The notes below the pieces were generated by a model. It searched no databases. It had not been told where the DNA came from and was given only the letters and a program-made list of their open reading frames with translations. Shown piece after piece: positions 1 through 6,235 of a stretch of 8,208 nucleotides of DNA. A program made the position numbers and the translations under genes. This DNA comes from JBOGED01 sp050743625 (lineage in GTDB: Bacteria > Actinomycetota > Nitriliruptoria > Euzebyales > Egibacteraceae): NCBI GenBank assembly GCA_050743625.1, contig JBOGED010000366.1, positions 1 to 8,208 of the forward strand. Direction: 5' to 3'. Numbering within the stretch: the stretch's first letter is position 1; every line of letters begins with the position of its first letter.

Positions 1-25
1 GCCCCGCTCGCGGTCCGAGAGCCGC

Positions 26-514
26 TCAGGCCGGTCGCGGCGAGGCTTGGTCGGCGGCCGCGTAAAGCGCGGCTACGTCGATCTTCTTCATGTCCAGCAT
101 GGCCTGCATGGCCCGCTGGGCGCGTCCCTTGTCAGGGTCGTTCAGCAACTCGCCCATGCCTACCGGGCAGACTTGCCAGGACAGGCCATACCGGTCTTTC
201 AGCCATCCGCACGGCCCCTCCTCGCCATCCTCGGAGAGCGTGGCCCAGTAGTAGTCGACTTCGTCCTGATCGGCGCAGTTGATCAGCAGAGAGATTGCTT
301 CGTTGAACGTGAAGTGCGGGCCGCCGTTGATGGCGGTGTGCTCCTGCCCGTCGAGTACGAAGGTGACGGTGAGCACGGTGCCGGCCGGTCCCGGACCGGC
401 TTCGCCGTAGTAGGTGACGTTCGTGATCTCCGAGTTCGGGAACACCGAGACATAGAACTCGGCCGCCTCCTGGCCTTCGGTGTCGAACCAGAGGTTGGGA
501 GTGATCCGTGGCAT
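26..514 (-). CDS. VOC family protein, PhnB-like (3-demethylubiquinone-9 3-methyltransferase-type domain)
   Basis: A 162-residue cytosolic protein of the glyoxalase/bleomycin-resistance (VOC) superfamily, PhnB-like branch. Visible family signatures are the N-terminal ITPNLWFDTEGQEAAEFY strand-helix (residues 4-21), FPNSEI (25-30), the NGGPHFTFNEAISL segment (63-76) and GWLKDRYGLSWQVCP (103-117) near the C-terminal half. The length fits the family, whose members are mostly of unknown substrate; the methyltransferase name is historical and no SAM-binding motif is visible. The ATG at 514 is preferred over a start further upstream because homology begins there and a strong Shine-Dalgarno AGGAGA lies just before it. 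The gene lies 95 bases downstream of the MBL-rhodanese gene on the same strand and could be co-transcribed with it. Family assignment is firm; the reaction is unknown. Confidence 0.88.
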   Translation of the reverse strand: MPRITPNLWFDTEGQEAAEFYVSVFPNSEITNVTYYGEAGPGPAGTVLTVTFVLDGQEHTAINGGPHFTFNEAISLLINCADQDEVDYYWATLSEDGEEGPCGWLKDRYGLSWQVCPVGMGELLNDPDKGRAQRAMQAMLDMKKIDVAALYAAADQASPRPA

Positions 515-518
515 GGCT

Positions 519-524
519 TCTCCT
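519..524 (-). promoter_or_regulatory. Ribosome binding site AGGAGA that fixes the start of the PhnB-like gene
   Basis: Read on the minus strand, AGGAGA is followed by AGCC and then ATG at 514. AGGAG-to-start spacing is 5 bases. The open frame runs 22 codons further upstream, but those codons have no family resemblance, so this site decides the start. Confidence 0.7.
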
Positions 525-609
525 GTCGTCAGCGGTTCGGTCTGACGCCTGTACTGACGGTTGTGCCGTTCGAGAATCATCGCCGCCCAGATTCCGGCCG
601 CACCCGGCT

Positions 610-1923
610 CTACCCCAGGCGCTCGATCACATCAGGGATGCCGCCGTCTGACAGCACCACCGGTTCGAAGCCGTGGCGCTCCAATAGGCTGGCGGCGATG
701 GTGGCGCGGTAGCCGCTGGCGCAGGCGGTCCACACCGGCTCGTCTTGGCGCAGCGCCTCGGGGACACCGGCCGCCAGGTCTGGGACGTAACCGTGGACCG
801 ACCCCGGGATCCGGCCGGACGCCCATTCGGCCGGCGAGCGAACGTCGAGTACCTGCGCGCCGGCGCGGACCGCGGCGGTGAATTCCCTCGTGCCGACTTG
901 GCGGTAGGATGTTCCTTGGCCGTCGGCCCAGCGACGGACGCCTCGGACGTGGTCGAACCCGAGGCGGCCGAGCTGGCCGACGGCCTCATCGGCTGGCTGG
1001 TCGGGGTCCGCCACGAGCACGACCGGATCGTTGAACGGCAGCAGCCACGCCACCCACACGCCGAACTCGTCCGACAACTCGACGCCGAGGGCGCCTGGCA
1101 GGTGCCCGGCGGCGAACGCGTCACGGGGCCGGAGGTCCACGACGTGCGCACCGCCGACCGCGGGCGCGTCGAGCTCAGGGACATCAGTACCAGGCCACGG
1201 GTCAGCGCCGCGCAGGTTGATCGGCGCCATGTGCGCGTAGTAGCTCGGGTAGGGCTGCAGGGCGGCGAGCTGCCCGTCGGCGAAGGCCTCGGCGTCCGGA
1301 TAGTCCAGCGCGGGGTTGGCGCGCAGCTCCTCCTCCAGCGTCGAGGTCGTGCGACCACCCGCGTCGGAGGCGGTGCAGAACGAGCCCTCGCCATGGGTTG
1401 GGTAGACCGCCACCGATCCTGGCAACGCGGCCAGCCGGCGCAGCGAGCCGTGCTGGAGCCTGGCGAGCTGGCGCGCTCGATCGCGGCCGAGCAGGTCGGT
1501 GCGTCCCGCGGCGCCGACGAGCAGGCTGCCGCCGGAGAACACCGCGATAGGCTGCGCCTCCACCAGGACGAGGTAGCTGCAGTGCTCCGGGGTGTGGCCG
1601 GGTGTGTGCAGCGGCCGGATCACGAGCCCGCCAGCGTCGAGATCCTCGCCGTGGAACGCCGGCACATGTGGGAACGCGGCGCCCGCGCCGGCGGGGAGCA
1701 CGAGCCGGGCACCCGCCTGCCGCGCGGCCTCGAGCCCACCGGAGACGTAGTCGTTGTGGACGTGGGTCTCCAGCACCCAGCGAACCGGCACCCCGAGCTC
1801 GTCGGCCGCACCGAGGAACCGGTCCACGTCCCGTTGCGGATCGACCAGGATCCCGATCCCGTCGTGAACGGCGAGATACGTCGTATCGCCCAGACCGGGG
1901 GTGCGGATGGCGCGAACCTTCAC
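610..1923 (-). CDS. MBL-fold metallo-hydrolase with two C-terminal rhodanese domains (persulfide dioxygenase/sulfurtransferase-like)
   Basis: A 437-residue cytosolic three-domain protein. The N-terminal metallo-beta-lactamase domain (about 1-235) resembles ETHE1-type persulfide dioxygenases: THVHNDYVSGG (His54, His56, Asp58), HTPGHTPEH (His110), GRTDLLG (141-146) and YPTHGEGSFC (His177). The second domain (about 256-334; VVDLRPRDAFAAGHLPGA) is a rhodanese fold with no catalytic Cys. The third (about 345-437; VLDVRSPAEW then CASGYRA) has a candidate persulfide-carrying Cys401. Such fusions in other bacteria oxidise or transfer sulfane sulfur from glutathione or protein persulfides; that role is inferred here. 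By eye, HxHxDH is HVHNDY, and the Asp of the ETHE1 GDALL motif is Gly132 (GGSLL), so iron binding may be altered. The start is GTG, preceded by AAGGTGG. The gene diverges from the carbonic anhydrase gene across 138 bases. Confidence 0.88.
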   Translation of the reverse strand: MKVRAIRTPGLGDTTYLAVHDGIGILVDPQRDVDRFLGAADELGVPVRWVLETHVHNDYVSGGLEAARQAGARLVLPAGAGAAFPHVPAFHGEDLDAGGLVIRPLHTPGHTPEHCSYLVLVEAQPIAVFSGGSLLVGAAGRTDLLGRDRARQLARLQHGSLRRLAALPGSVAVYPTHGEGSFCTASDAGGRTTSTLEEELRANPALDYPDAEAFADGQLAALQPYPSYYAHMAPINLRGADPWPGTDVPELDAPAVGGAHVVDLRPRDAFAAGHLPGALGVELSDEFGVWVAWLLPFNDPVVLVADPDQPADEAVGQLGRLGFDHVRGVRRWADGQGTSYRQVGTREFTAAVRAGAQVLDVRSPAEWASGRIPGSVHGYVPDLAAGVPEALRQDEPVWTACASGYRATIAASLLERHGFEPVVLSDGGIPDVIERLG

Positions 1924-2061
1924 CAGGCCACCTTACGCGTCGCGCGCTCGATCAATCCAGCCGTCACAGATCAACTTACTACTCTTTACACGGTTGACAG
2001 GCCCGTCTCAGGGTCGGGATAGTGCCTCGTTCCGCCCGATCTGGTCGAGAAGGAGCCGCTC
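1924..2061. other. Divergent intergenic region between the MBL-rhodanese and carbonic anhydrase genes
   Basis: These 138 bases hold control signals for both flanking genes. The stretch around 1970-1993 is noticeably more AT-rich than the surroundings. The plus-strand promoter (1994-2023) and the AAGGAG ribosome site (2050-2055) serve the right-hand gene. An AAGGTGG ribosome site lies just before the GTG at 1923 for the left-hand gene. I see no convincing operator palindrome. Confidence 0.5.
1994..2023 (+). promoter_or_regulatory. Predicted sigma70-type promoter for the carbonic anhydrase gene
   Basis: A perfect TTGACA -35 hexamer at 1994-1999 is followed after 18 bases by GATAGT at 2018-2023, a 4/6 match to TATAAT with the important A2 and T6 positions kept. 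Transcription would start near 2030, giving a leader of about 30 bases before the ATG at 2062. It lies in the divergent gap, the expected place. No promoter of equal quality was found for the opposing GTG-start gene. This is a by-eye prediction. Confidence 0.6.
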
Positions 2062-2553
2062 ATGTCCGTGACCGATGAACTACTGCAGAACAACGACGCG
2101 TACGCCGCCTCGTTCGACAAGGGCGACCTGCCGATGCCACCCGGCAAGAAAACCGCCGTGCTGGCCTGCATGGACGCCCGTCTGAACGTGTATGGGATCT
2201 TGGGGTTGTCCGAGGGCGAGTGCCATGTGATCCGCAACGCCGGCGGGGTCGCCACCGACGACGCGATCCGGTCGCTGCTGATCTCGCAGCGGCTGCTCGG
2301 CACCGAGGAGATCATCGTGATCCACCACACCGATTGCGGGATGCTCACCTTCAGCGACGACGACGTGAAGCGGCAGATCCAGGACGACGTCGGGGTCAAG
2401 CCCGCCTTCTCGCTCGAGGCGTTCCCGGACCTCGACGAGGATGTCCGCCAGAGCATCGGCCGGATCAAGGCAAGCCCGTTCGTCCCCCACACCGACCAGA
2501 TCCGCGGGTTCGTCTACGAGGTCGAGACCGGCCGCCTCCGCGAGGTGAAGTAG
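2062..2553 (+). CDS. Beta-class carbonic anhydrase
   Basis: A 163-residue zinc enzyme that interconverts CO2 and bicarbonate in the cytosol. The zinc ligands and catalytic dyad are clear: Cys36 in ACMDAR, Asp38 and Arg40 of the dyad, and His89 and Cys92 in IHHTDCGM. GECHVIRNAGG (52-62) is the conserved strand-loop after the first ligand. Length and ligand spacing match the short beta-carbonic anhydrase typified by Mycobacterium tuberculosis Rv1284, and no signal peptide is present. ATG at 2062 is preceded by AAGGAG (2050-2055) at 6-base spacing and by a good promoter. It is the only plus-strand gene in the window, diverging from the MBL-rhodanese gene and converging on the TusA-like gene. Its possible link to the neighbours is bicarbonate/pH supply, which is inference. 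Confidence 0.95.
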   Translation: MSVTDELLQNNDAYAASFDKGDLPMPPGKKTAVLACMDARLNVYGILGLSEGECHVIRNAGGVATDDAIRSLLISQRLLGTEEIIVIHHTDCGMLTFSDDDVKRQIQDDVGVKPAFSLEAFPDLDEDVRQSIGRIKASPFVPHTDQIRGFVYEVETGRLREVK

Positions 2554-2561
2554 TAGGTTGT

Positions 2562-2599
2562 GTGCTGGATATCGGCGGTATACCGCCGATATCCAGCAC
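2562..2599. terminator. Perfect 38-bp palindrome; candidate bidirectional terminator
   Basis: GTGCTGGATATCGGCGGTA (2562-2580) is followed directly by its exact reverse complement (2581-2599), with no spacer. As RNA it would form a stem of about 17 pairs with a minimal loop on either strand. It begins 8 bases after the carbonic anhydrase stop and ends 2 bases before the stop of the convergent TusA-like gene, the position expected of a shared terminator. No U-tract follows in either direction, so it would be the tract-less type often proposed for high-GC actinobacteria. A dyad protein-binding site is the alternative. Confidence 0.55.
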
Positions 2600-2601
2600 G
2601 C

Positions 2602-2835
2602 TTAAACCCGTTGGACCTCGATGTGGGTCTGGGCACCGTCGGTGCGGTCGGCGACCACTGGGATCCCCTTCTTGCGGGCCCACGCCCTGACCGCGAAGGC
2701 GTGCTCGGCGACCGTGGTCTGTACCGCTAAGACCTGGCCGACCTCGAGCCGCTCCAGCTCTCGCCGCACGACCTGCAGCGCGGGGTCGCCGCAACCCATC
2801 TCCGTAGCACTGAGGTCGAGCAGGCGGTCAGCCAT
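2602..2835 (-). CDS. TusA-like sulfur-carrier family protein with CGDP motif
   Basis: A 77-residue protein with the layout of TusA/SirA-like sulfur carriers: an N-terminal strand (LLDLSATEMGCGDPALQ), a helix (VVRRELERLEVGQVLAV, where the family has xxxRKAIRxLxPGxxLxV), then QTTVAEHAFAVRAWARKKGIPVV matching the D/TDPAAxRDIPAWARxxGHELL region. Cys15 occupies the position of the persulfide-carrying Cys, but the usual CPxP is Cys15-Gly16-Asp17-Pro18, lacking the first proline. In known TusA proteins this Cys carries sulfur from a sulfurtransferase to acceptors. The ATG lies 12 bases after the stop of the thiosulfate sulfurtransferase gene and has only a weak upstream AAGG, so translation is probably coupled. 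Partnership with that enzyme is inferred. Family confidence is good but not certain because the motif is altered. Confidence 0.75.
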   Translation of the reverse strand: MADRLLDLSATEMGCGDPALQVVRRELERLEVGQVLAVQTTVAEHAFAVRAWARKKGIPVVADRTDGAQTHIEVQRV

Positions 2836-2847
2836 CGCGATACGGCC

Positions 2848-3696
2848 TTACGCGGTCTTCTCGATCGGGGCGCCCACCATGTTGCCGAACTCGCTCCACG
2901 AGCCGTCGTAGTTGACGACCACGGGGTAGCCGAGCAGGTACTTCAGCACGAACCAGCTGTGAGAGGAGCGCTCGCCGATCCGGCAGTAGGTGATGATCGA
3001 CTTGTCCGGCGTGATGCCCTTCGAGCCGTAGAGATCGCTCAGCTGGTCGGCCGACTTGAACGTGTCGTCGTCGTTGATCGCCATCGCCCACGGGATGTTC
3101 GCCGCGCCGGGGATGTGACCGCCGCGTTGCGCGGCCTCCGTCGGGTACTCCGCTGGCGCGGTGATCTCGCCCGAGAACTCCGCCGGGGAACGAACGTCGA
3201 CCAGCCCGATGTCGTCGCGCCCGACGACGCCGAGAACCTGGGGAAGGAAGGCACGGAGGCCGAGGTCGGCTCCCGCCGCCGTGTACGAGGTCTGAGAGAA
3301 CTTCGGCGCGTCCTCCGTGACCTCGCGGCCCTCCTCGATCCACTTGCGCCGGCCGCCGTCCATGAGCCTCACGTCGGCGTGCCGGTAGACCTTGAAGGTC
3401 CAGAAGGCGAACGCCGCGAACCAGTTGCGCATGTCGCCGTAAAGGACCAGCGTGGTCTCCGGCGTGGCACCGACCGCGCTCATCAGCTGCTCGAACTGGC
3501 TCTTCGAGAGGATGTCGCGCCGGACGGGATCGTTGATGTCCCGCTTCCAGTCGACCAGGGCCGCGTTGCGGAGATGGCCCAACTCGTAGGCGCTCTCAGG
3601 GTCGTAGTCGACCTCCAAGATGCGCACGCTGTCGTCGTCCTGATGGTCTTGGACCCATTGGGTGCTGACCAACACCTCGGGATGAGCAAAGTCCAT
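2848..3696 (-). CDS. sseA: Thiosulfate sulfurtransferase, tandem rhodanese (SseA/CysA2 type)
   Basis: A 282-residue tandem-rhodanese enzyme that transfers sulfane sulfur from thiosulfate or a similar donor to cyanide or thiol acceptors in the cytosol. The N-terminal rhodanese (about 8-125) has Asp88 (LYGDMRNW) where a catalytic Cys would be, the usual non-catalytic half. The C-terminal rhodanese (about 145-280) carries the active loop CRIGER with Cys238, followed by SSHSWFVL; this loop is typical of actinobacterial CysA2-like enzymes rather than 3-mercaptopyruvate sulfurtransferases (CG[ST]GVT). LVDVRSPAEFSGE (165-177) and GGHIPGAANIPW (192-203) are further rhodanese signatures. ATG at 3696 is chosen over a start 17 codons upstream because GGAGG lies 8 bases before it. 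The TusA-like gene follows immediately, in place of the DUF1416 (SseC) gene that often follows CysA2 homologues. Confidence 0.93.
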   Translation of the reverse strand: MDFAHPEVLVSTQWVQDHQDDDSVRILEVDYDPESAYELGHLRNAALVDWKRDINDPVRRDILSKSQFEQLMSAVGATPETTLVLYGDMRNWFAAFAFWTFKVYRHADVRLMDGGRRKWIEEGREVTEDAPKFSQTSYTAAGADLGLRAFLPQVLGVVGRDDIGLVDVRSPAEFSGEITAPAEYPTEAAQRGGHIPGAANIPWAMAINDDDTFKSADQLSDLYGSKGITPDKSIITYCRIGERSSHSWFVLKYLLGYPVVVNYDGSWSEFGNMVGAPIEKTA

Positions 3697-3704
3697 ATTT
3701 GGGG

Positions 3705-3709
3705 CCTCC
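3705..3709 (-). promoter_or_regulatory. Ribosome binding site GGAGG of the thiosulfate sulfurtransferase gene
   Basis: On the minus strand GGAGG is followed by 8 bases and ATG at 3696. This makes the downstream ATG the likely start; the 17 extra upstream codons do not look like sulfurtransferase sequence. A short inverted repeat GCTCG-GTTT-CGAGC lies just upstream (3717-3730). Confidence 0.65.
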
Positions 3710-3777
3710 GTGTTCGGCTCGGTTTCGAGCAGCCACCATCCCAGCACACAACCATCCCTCGCACCAGTGGGAGCCGC

Positions 3778-5790
3778 TCACGACGACAGAGGGGAAAGGA
3801 GAGAAAGGTCGAGGTAGCAGTAGGCCCAGTCCTCACCCGGCTCGGCGGAGCAGATCAGCGCGTGGCCGCCCGCGCGGGCATGCGCGGAGGCATGGCGGTT
3901 AGGCGAGGAGTCGCAGCAGCCGACGTGCCCGCACGTGAGGCAGATCCGGAGGTGGACCCAGTCGTCGCCGGTTCGGAGGCACTGCTCACAGCCATGCGCG
4001 CTGGGGAGCACTGCCCGGATGGCGCCGACATGGGGGCAGGCTTGGTCCGGATCGGGGGCGAAGCGCACAACCTTCGCGATGTCAACAAACGTCCGGCCAG
4101 GCGGCGGCTCGATCAGCTCGCGCAAGACCGCTTTGGACAGGCCCTGCAGGCTGGTCCGGTCCGCGCTCACGACCTTGTCAGCCCCGGCGATCACGAACTC
4201 CTCCAGCTCGCTCGCCGCCGCCGCGCGGACCACGATGACGGCCTGAGGTGCGAGCTGCCTGCAGAGCGCGGCGATACGCACGGCAGCCTCGGGCTCGTCG
4301 TCGGCGACCACGATCACGCGTGCCTCGCGAACCCCGGCCTGCTCCAGGATGTGCCGTTTCGTCGAGTCGCCGAGTAGGACCTCGTGGCCCGCCTCTGTGG
4401 CCTGGGCGGCACCGTCCGGGTTCAGCGTCGTGATGACGTGCGGGATGCCCGCGCCGGCGAGGTCGGCGGCGAGATGGCGTGCCCCGTTGCCCCAGCCGCA
4501 GATCAGGACGTGGTCGCGTGGGTCGAGCGGTGAGTTCGCGGCCGCTACTCGGATGGGCGCTGGCCGTCGCCTGGCGCGGGTATCGAGGCGCCGACCGAGC
4601 ACGTTGCCCAGGGTGCCGAGCCCTGGAGTGGCGACCATGAGTAGCACGGTCGCCCCGATGAACGCCTGAGCGCCGGCCTCCCCGAGGCCGGCGGGTGACA
4701 AGCCCACCTCGCGGCCCGCTCGCTCCAGCACGAACGAGAACTCGCCGACCTGAGCCAGGAGCAGCGCCGTCGAGCCGGCGGTCGCGGCGCCGATCCCGAC
4801 CACAAGCGCGCCGATGCCGGTCGTGACGATCTTGACCAGCAAGACGAGCGCGACCGCCCCCGCGATCAGCAGCGGCTCGCGCAGCAGGAACCGCACATCG
4901 AGGAGCGTGCCGACCGACAGGAAGAACGCCGCGGCGAAGATGATCTGCAGTGGCAGCACCTCGCCCAGTGCCTGGGAGCTGTGGCGGCTCTCGCTGACGA
5001 GCAGCCCCGCCAAGAAGGCGCCGAGCGACAGGGACACCCCCGCCATCGCGGTGAGAAACGCTGTTCCAAGGCAGATGGCGACGATGCTGAGCAAGAAGAC
5101 CTCGGGGGAACACGCCCGGGCGACCCCCTCGAGCAGCCGAGGCATCACGCGCCGCGCGACCACGAGGACGACCGCGATGACCGCGGCCGCTCTGGCGAAC
5201 GCCCAGGCGAGCTCGAGCGGCGAGCCACCGTCGCCGCCAAGCTGCGGCAGGACCAGCACCATCACGACCACCGCGAGGTCCTGGAAGATCAGGAACGCGA
5301 GCGCGGTCTGCCCTGTCGGCGTGCGCGTCTCGAGACGGTCGGCCAGCAGCTTGAGGACGATCGCCGTCGACGACAGCGCGACGAGGAAGCCCGTGAAGAT
5401 CGCCGCCGGCAGCGCGACGCCGAGGGGCAGCAGCAGCGCGGTCGTCAGCGCGACCGCCCCGGCGACCTGCAGGCCGCCGCCGAGCAGGACGAGCCGCTTG
5501 ATCCGCGCGAGGCGCTCGAGCGAGAACTCGATGCCGATCGTGAACAGCAGCAGGATGACGCCGACCTCGGCGATCGCATCGACCGCCTCGCGTTCCGTGA
5601 CCAGCCCCAACACGCTCGGGCCGATGAGCGCGCCCGCCAGGAGGAACCCGGTGATCGGCACGATCCGCAGCCGGACGAACAGGTAGCCGATCGCCGCAGC
5701 CGACACGACCAGCGCGACGGCCTGCGGGAAGAACGCGGGCATCCCTCCCGCTTCGGCGGCGAGGACGATCAGCGGGACAGGCGTACCCAT
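3778..5790 (-). CDS. CPA2-family cation/proton antiporter with TrkA-N (RCK) domain and C-terminal UBP-type zinc finger
   Basis: A 670-residue inner-membrane antiporter exchanging K+ or Na+ for H+, related to KefB/KefC and GerN. The membrane domain (about 16-400) has a dozen or so hydrophobic segments and the family marks GFLLAGALIGPSVLG (48-62), FTIGIEFSLE (83-92), FLIFQDLAVVVM (166-177, with the Q-D pair 170-171) and LLAQVGEFSFVL (344-355). A TrkA-N/Rossmann domain follows (about 426-555): HVLICGWGNG (G-x-G-x-x-A), then an acidic strand end and VVADDEPEAAVRIA. The tail (about 583-660) is a UBP-type zinc finger with CPH (Cys585, His587), CEQC (601, 604), CLTC (617, 620), Cys625, His633, His637 and His643. 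Nucleotide or ligand gating through the RCK domain is known for relatives; the zinc finger's role is unknown. The ATG at 5790 lacks a clear ribosome site; Met17 is an alternative start. The thiosulfate sulfurtransferase gene starts 81 bases downstream. Confidence 0.93.
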   Translation of the reverse strand: MGTPVPLIVLAAEAGGMPAFFPQAVALVVSAAAIGYLFVRLRIVPITGFLLAGALIGPSVLGLVTEREAVDAIAEVGVILLLFTIGIEFSLERLARIKRLVLLGGGLQVAGAVALTTALLLPLGVALPAAIFTGFLVALSSTAIVLKLLADRLETRTPTGQTALAFLIFQDLAVVVMVLVLPQLGGDGGSPLELAWAFARAAAVIAVVLVVARRVMPRLLEGVARACSPEVFLLSIVAICLGTAFLTAMAGVSLSLGAFLAGLLVSESRHSSQALGEVLPLQIIFAAAFFLSVGTLLDVRFLLREPLLIAGAVALVLLVKIVTTGIGALVVGIGAATAGSTALLLAQVGEFSFVLERAGREVGLSPAGLGEAGAQAFIGATVLLMVATPGLGTLGNVLGRRLDTRARRRPAPIRVAAANSPLDPRDHVLICGWGNGARHLAADLAGAGIPHVITTLNPDGAAQATEAGHEVLLGDSTKRHILEQAGVREARVIVVADDEPEAAVRIAALCRQLAPQAVIVVRAAAASELEEFVIAGADKVVSADRTSLQGLSKAVLRELIEPPPGRTFVDIAKVVRFAPDPDQACPHVGAIRAVLPSAHGCEQCLRTGDDWVHLRICLTCGHVGCCDSSPNRHASAHARAGGHALICSAEPGEDWAYCYLDLSLLSPLSS

Positions 5791-5812
5791 AGGGGCCAGC
5801 TTGGCAGCGAGA

Positions 5813-5847
5813 GGCCCTCACCGCAGGGCCCCAAATCGGAGTTGGGG
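5813..5847 (-). promoter_or_regulatory. Two adjacent hairpins in the presumed leader of the antiporter gene
   Basis: GGCCCT-CACCGC-AGGGCC (5813-5830) and CCCCAA-ATCGGAG-TTGGGG (5829-5847) are perfect 6-bp stems that abut and share two bases, so they could compete. They lie 23-57 bases upstream of the antiporter start. They could be a leader regulatory structure or chance in GC-rich DNA. I could not match them to a known riboswitch class. Confidence 0.3.
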
Positions 5848-5897
5848 GACAAACGGCACCGCCGGACCCACGTGGTGGCGCGGGGGCTCTCCGGTCT

Positions 5898-5919
5898 CAT
5901 GTGCGTGCTCGGGCACATG
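5898..5919. repeat. 7-bp inverted repeat CATGTGC-N8-GCACATG
   Basis: Perfect 7-bp arms around an 8-base spacer, about 110 bases upstream of the antiporter start. The size and symmetry would suit a dimeric regulator site near its promoter, but no known consensus is recognised and chance is possible. Confidence 0.35.
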
Positions 5920-6146
5920 CTCCCATGAACGCACACCCGCCCTGCCGCAGCTCGTTCCGGAGCAACTGGTGGCCTCGCGATGATCGCCTTGGGGATCGCT
6001 CCGGCGCTGTCCTCGTCCGCACCTCTCCTGCACAGCAGCTCATGGCGGCTGGCGCCGCCGCCCCGGAGGATGAGAATCCGGCAAACCAGGCATCCCTCGA
6101 CCTTTCCGCGCTCGAGCGAGGCATCGAACGCAACGCCGGGCGCTAT

Positions 6147-6186
6147 TGTGCAGAGTTTTGCCGAACTACCGGCATTACTCTGCACA
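6147..6186. repeat. Long imperfect inverted repeat (17-bp arms, 15 matching)
   Basis: TGTGCAGAGTTTTGCCG (6147-6163) and CGGCATTACTCTGCACA (6170-6186) are inverted copies with two adjacent mismatches around the 6-base spacer AACTAC. The right arm overlaps a second perfect palindrome, CTGCAC-A-GTGCAG (6180-6192). It lies about 94 bases past the stop of the PepSY lipoprotein gene, so it could be its terminator, but neither strand has a following U-tract. An operator is another possibility. Confidence 0.6.
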
Positions 6187-6220
6187 GTGCAGGATTGGGC
6201 CGTCAACCAACTGGCGCGAA

Positions 6221-6235
6221 CCCGGCAAAACCGGG
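6221..6235 (-). terminator. Short hairpin downstream of the PepSY lipoprotein gene; weak terminator candidate
   Basis: CCCGG-CAAAA-CCGGG is a perfect 5-bp GC stem; on the minus strand the loop is TTTTG. It lies about 45 bases after the lipoprotein stop codon. No U-run follows, so termination is uncertain. Confidence 0.25.

Noticed and set aside
515..580. N-terminal extension of the PhnB-like gene to 580
   Set aside because: The extra 22 codons have no family similarity, and a strong ribosome site directly precedes the ATG at 514.
745..2022. Long plus-strand open frame (425 codons) opposite the MBL-rhodanese gene
   Set aside because: It mirrors a gene with clear MBL and rhodanese motifs; the translation is Arg/Gly/Glu-rich with no recognisable domain. 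Long antisense frames are expected in GC-rich DNA.
3697..3747. N-terminal extension of the thiosulfate sulfurtransferase to 3747
   Set aside because: GGAGG is well placed for the ATG at 3696, and the upstream codons do not resemble the family.
2959..4377. Plus-strand open frame of 472 codons spanning the sulfurtransferase and antiporter genes
   Set aside because: It crosses two well-supported minus-strand genes and their spacer and has no domain-like sequence.
4178..5821. Second minus-strand frame of 547 codons within the antiporter gene
   Set aside because: Arg/Pro/Gly-rich shadow frame; the overlapping frame carries the hydrophobic segments, the QDLAV and VGEFSF motifs and the zinc finger.
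6147..6192. Inverted repeat read as an insertion-sequence end
   Set aside because: No transposase gene, no second matching end at an element-sized distance and no target-site duplication is visible.
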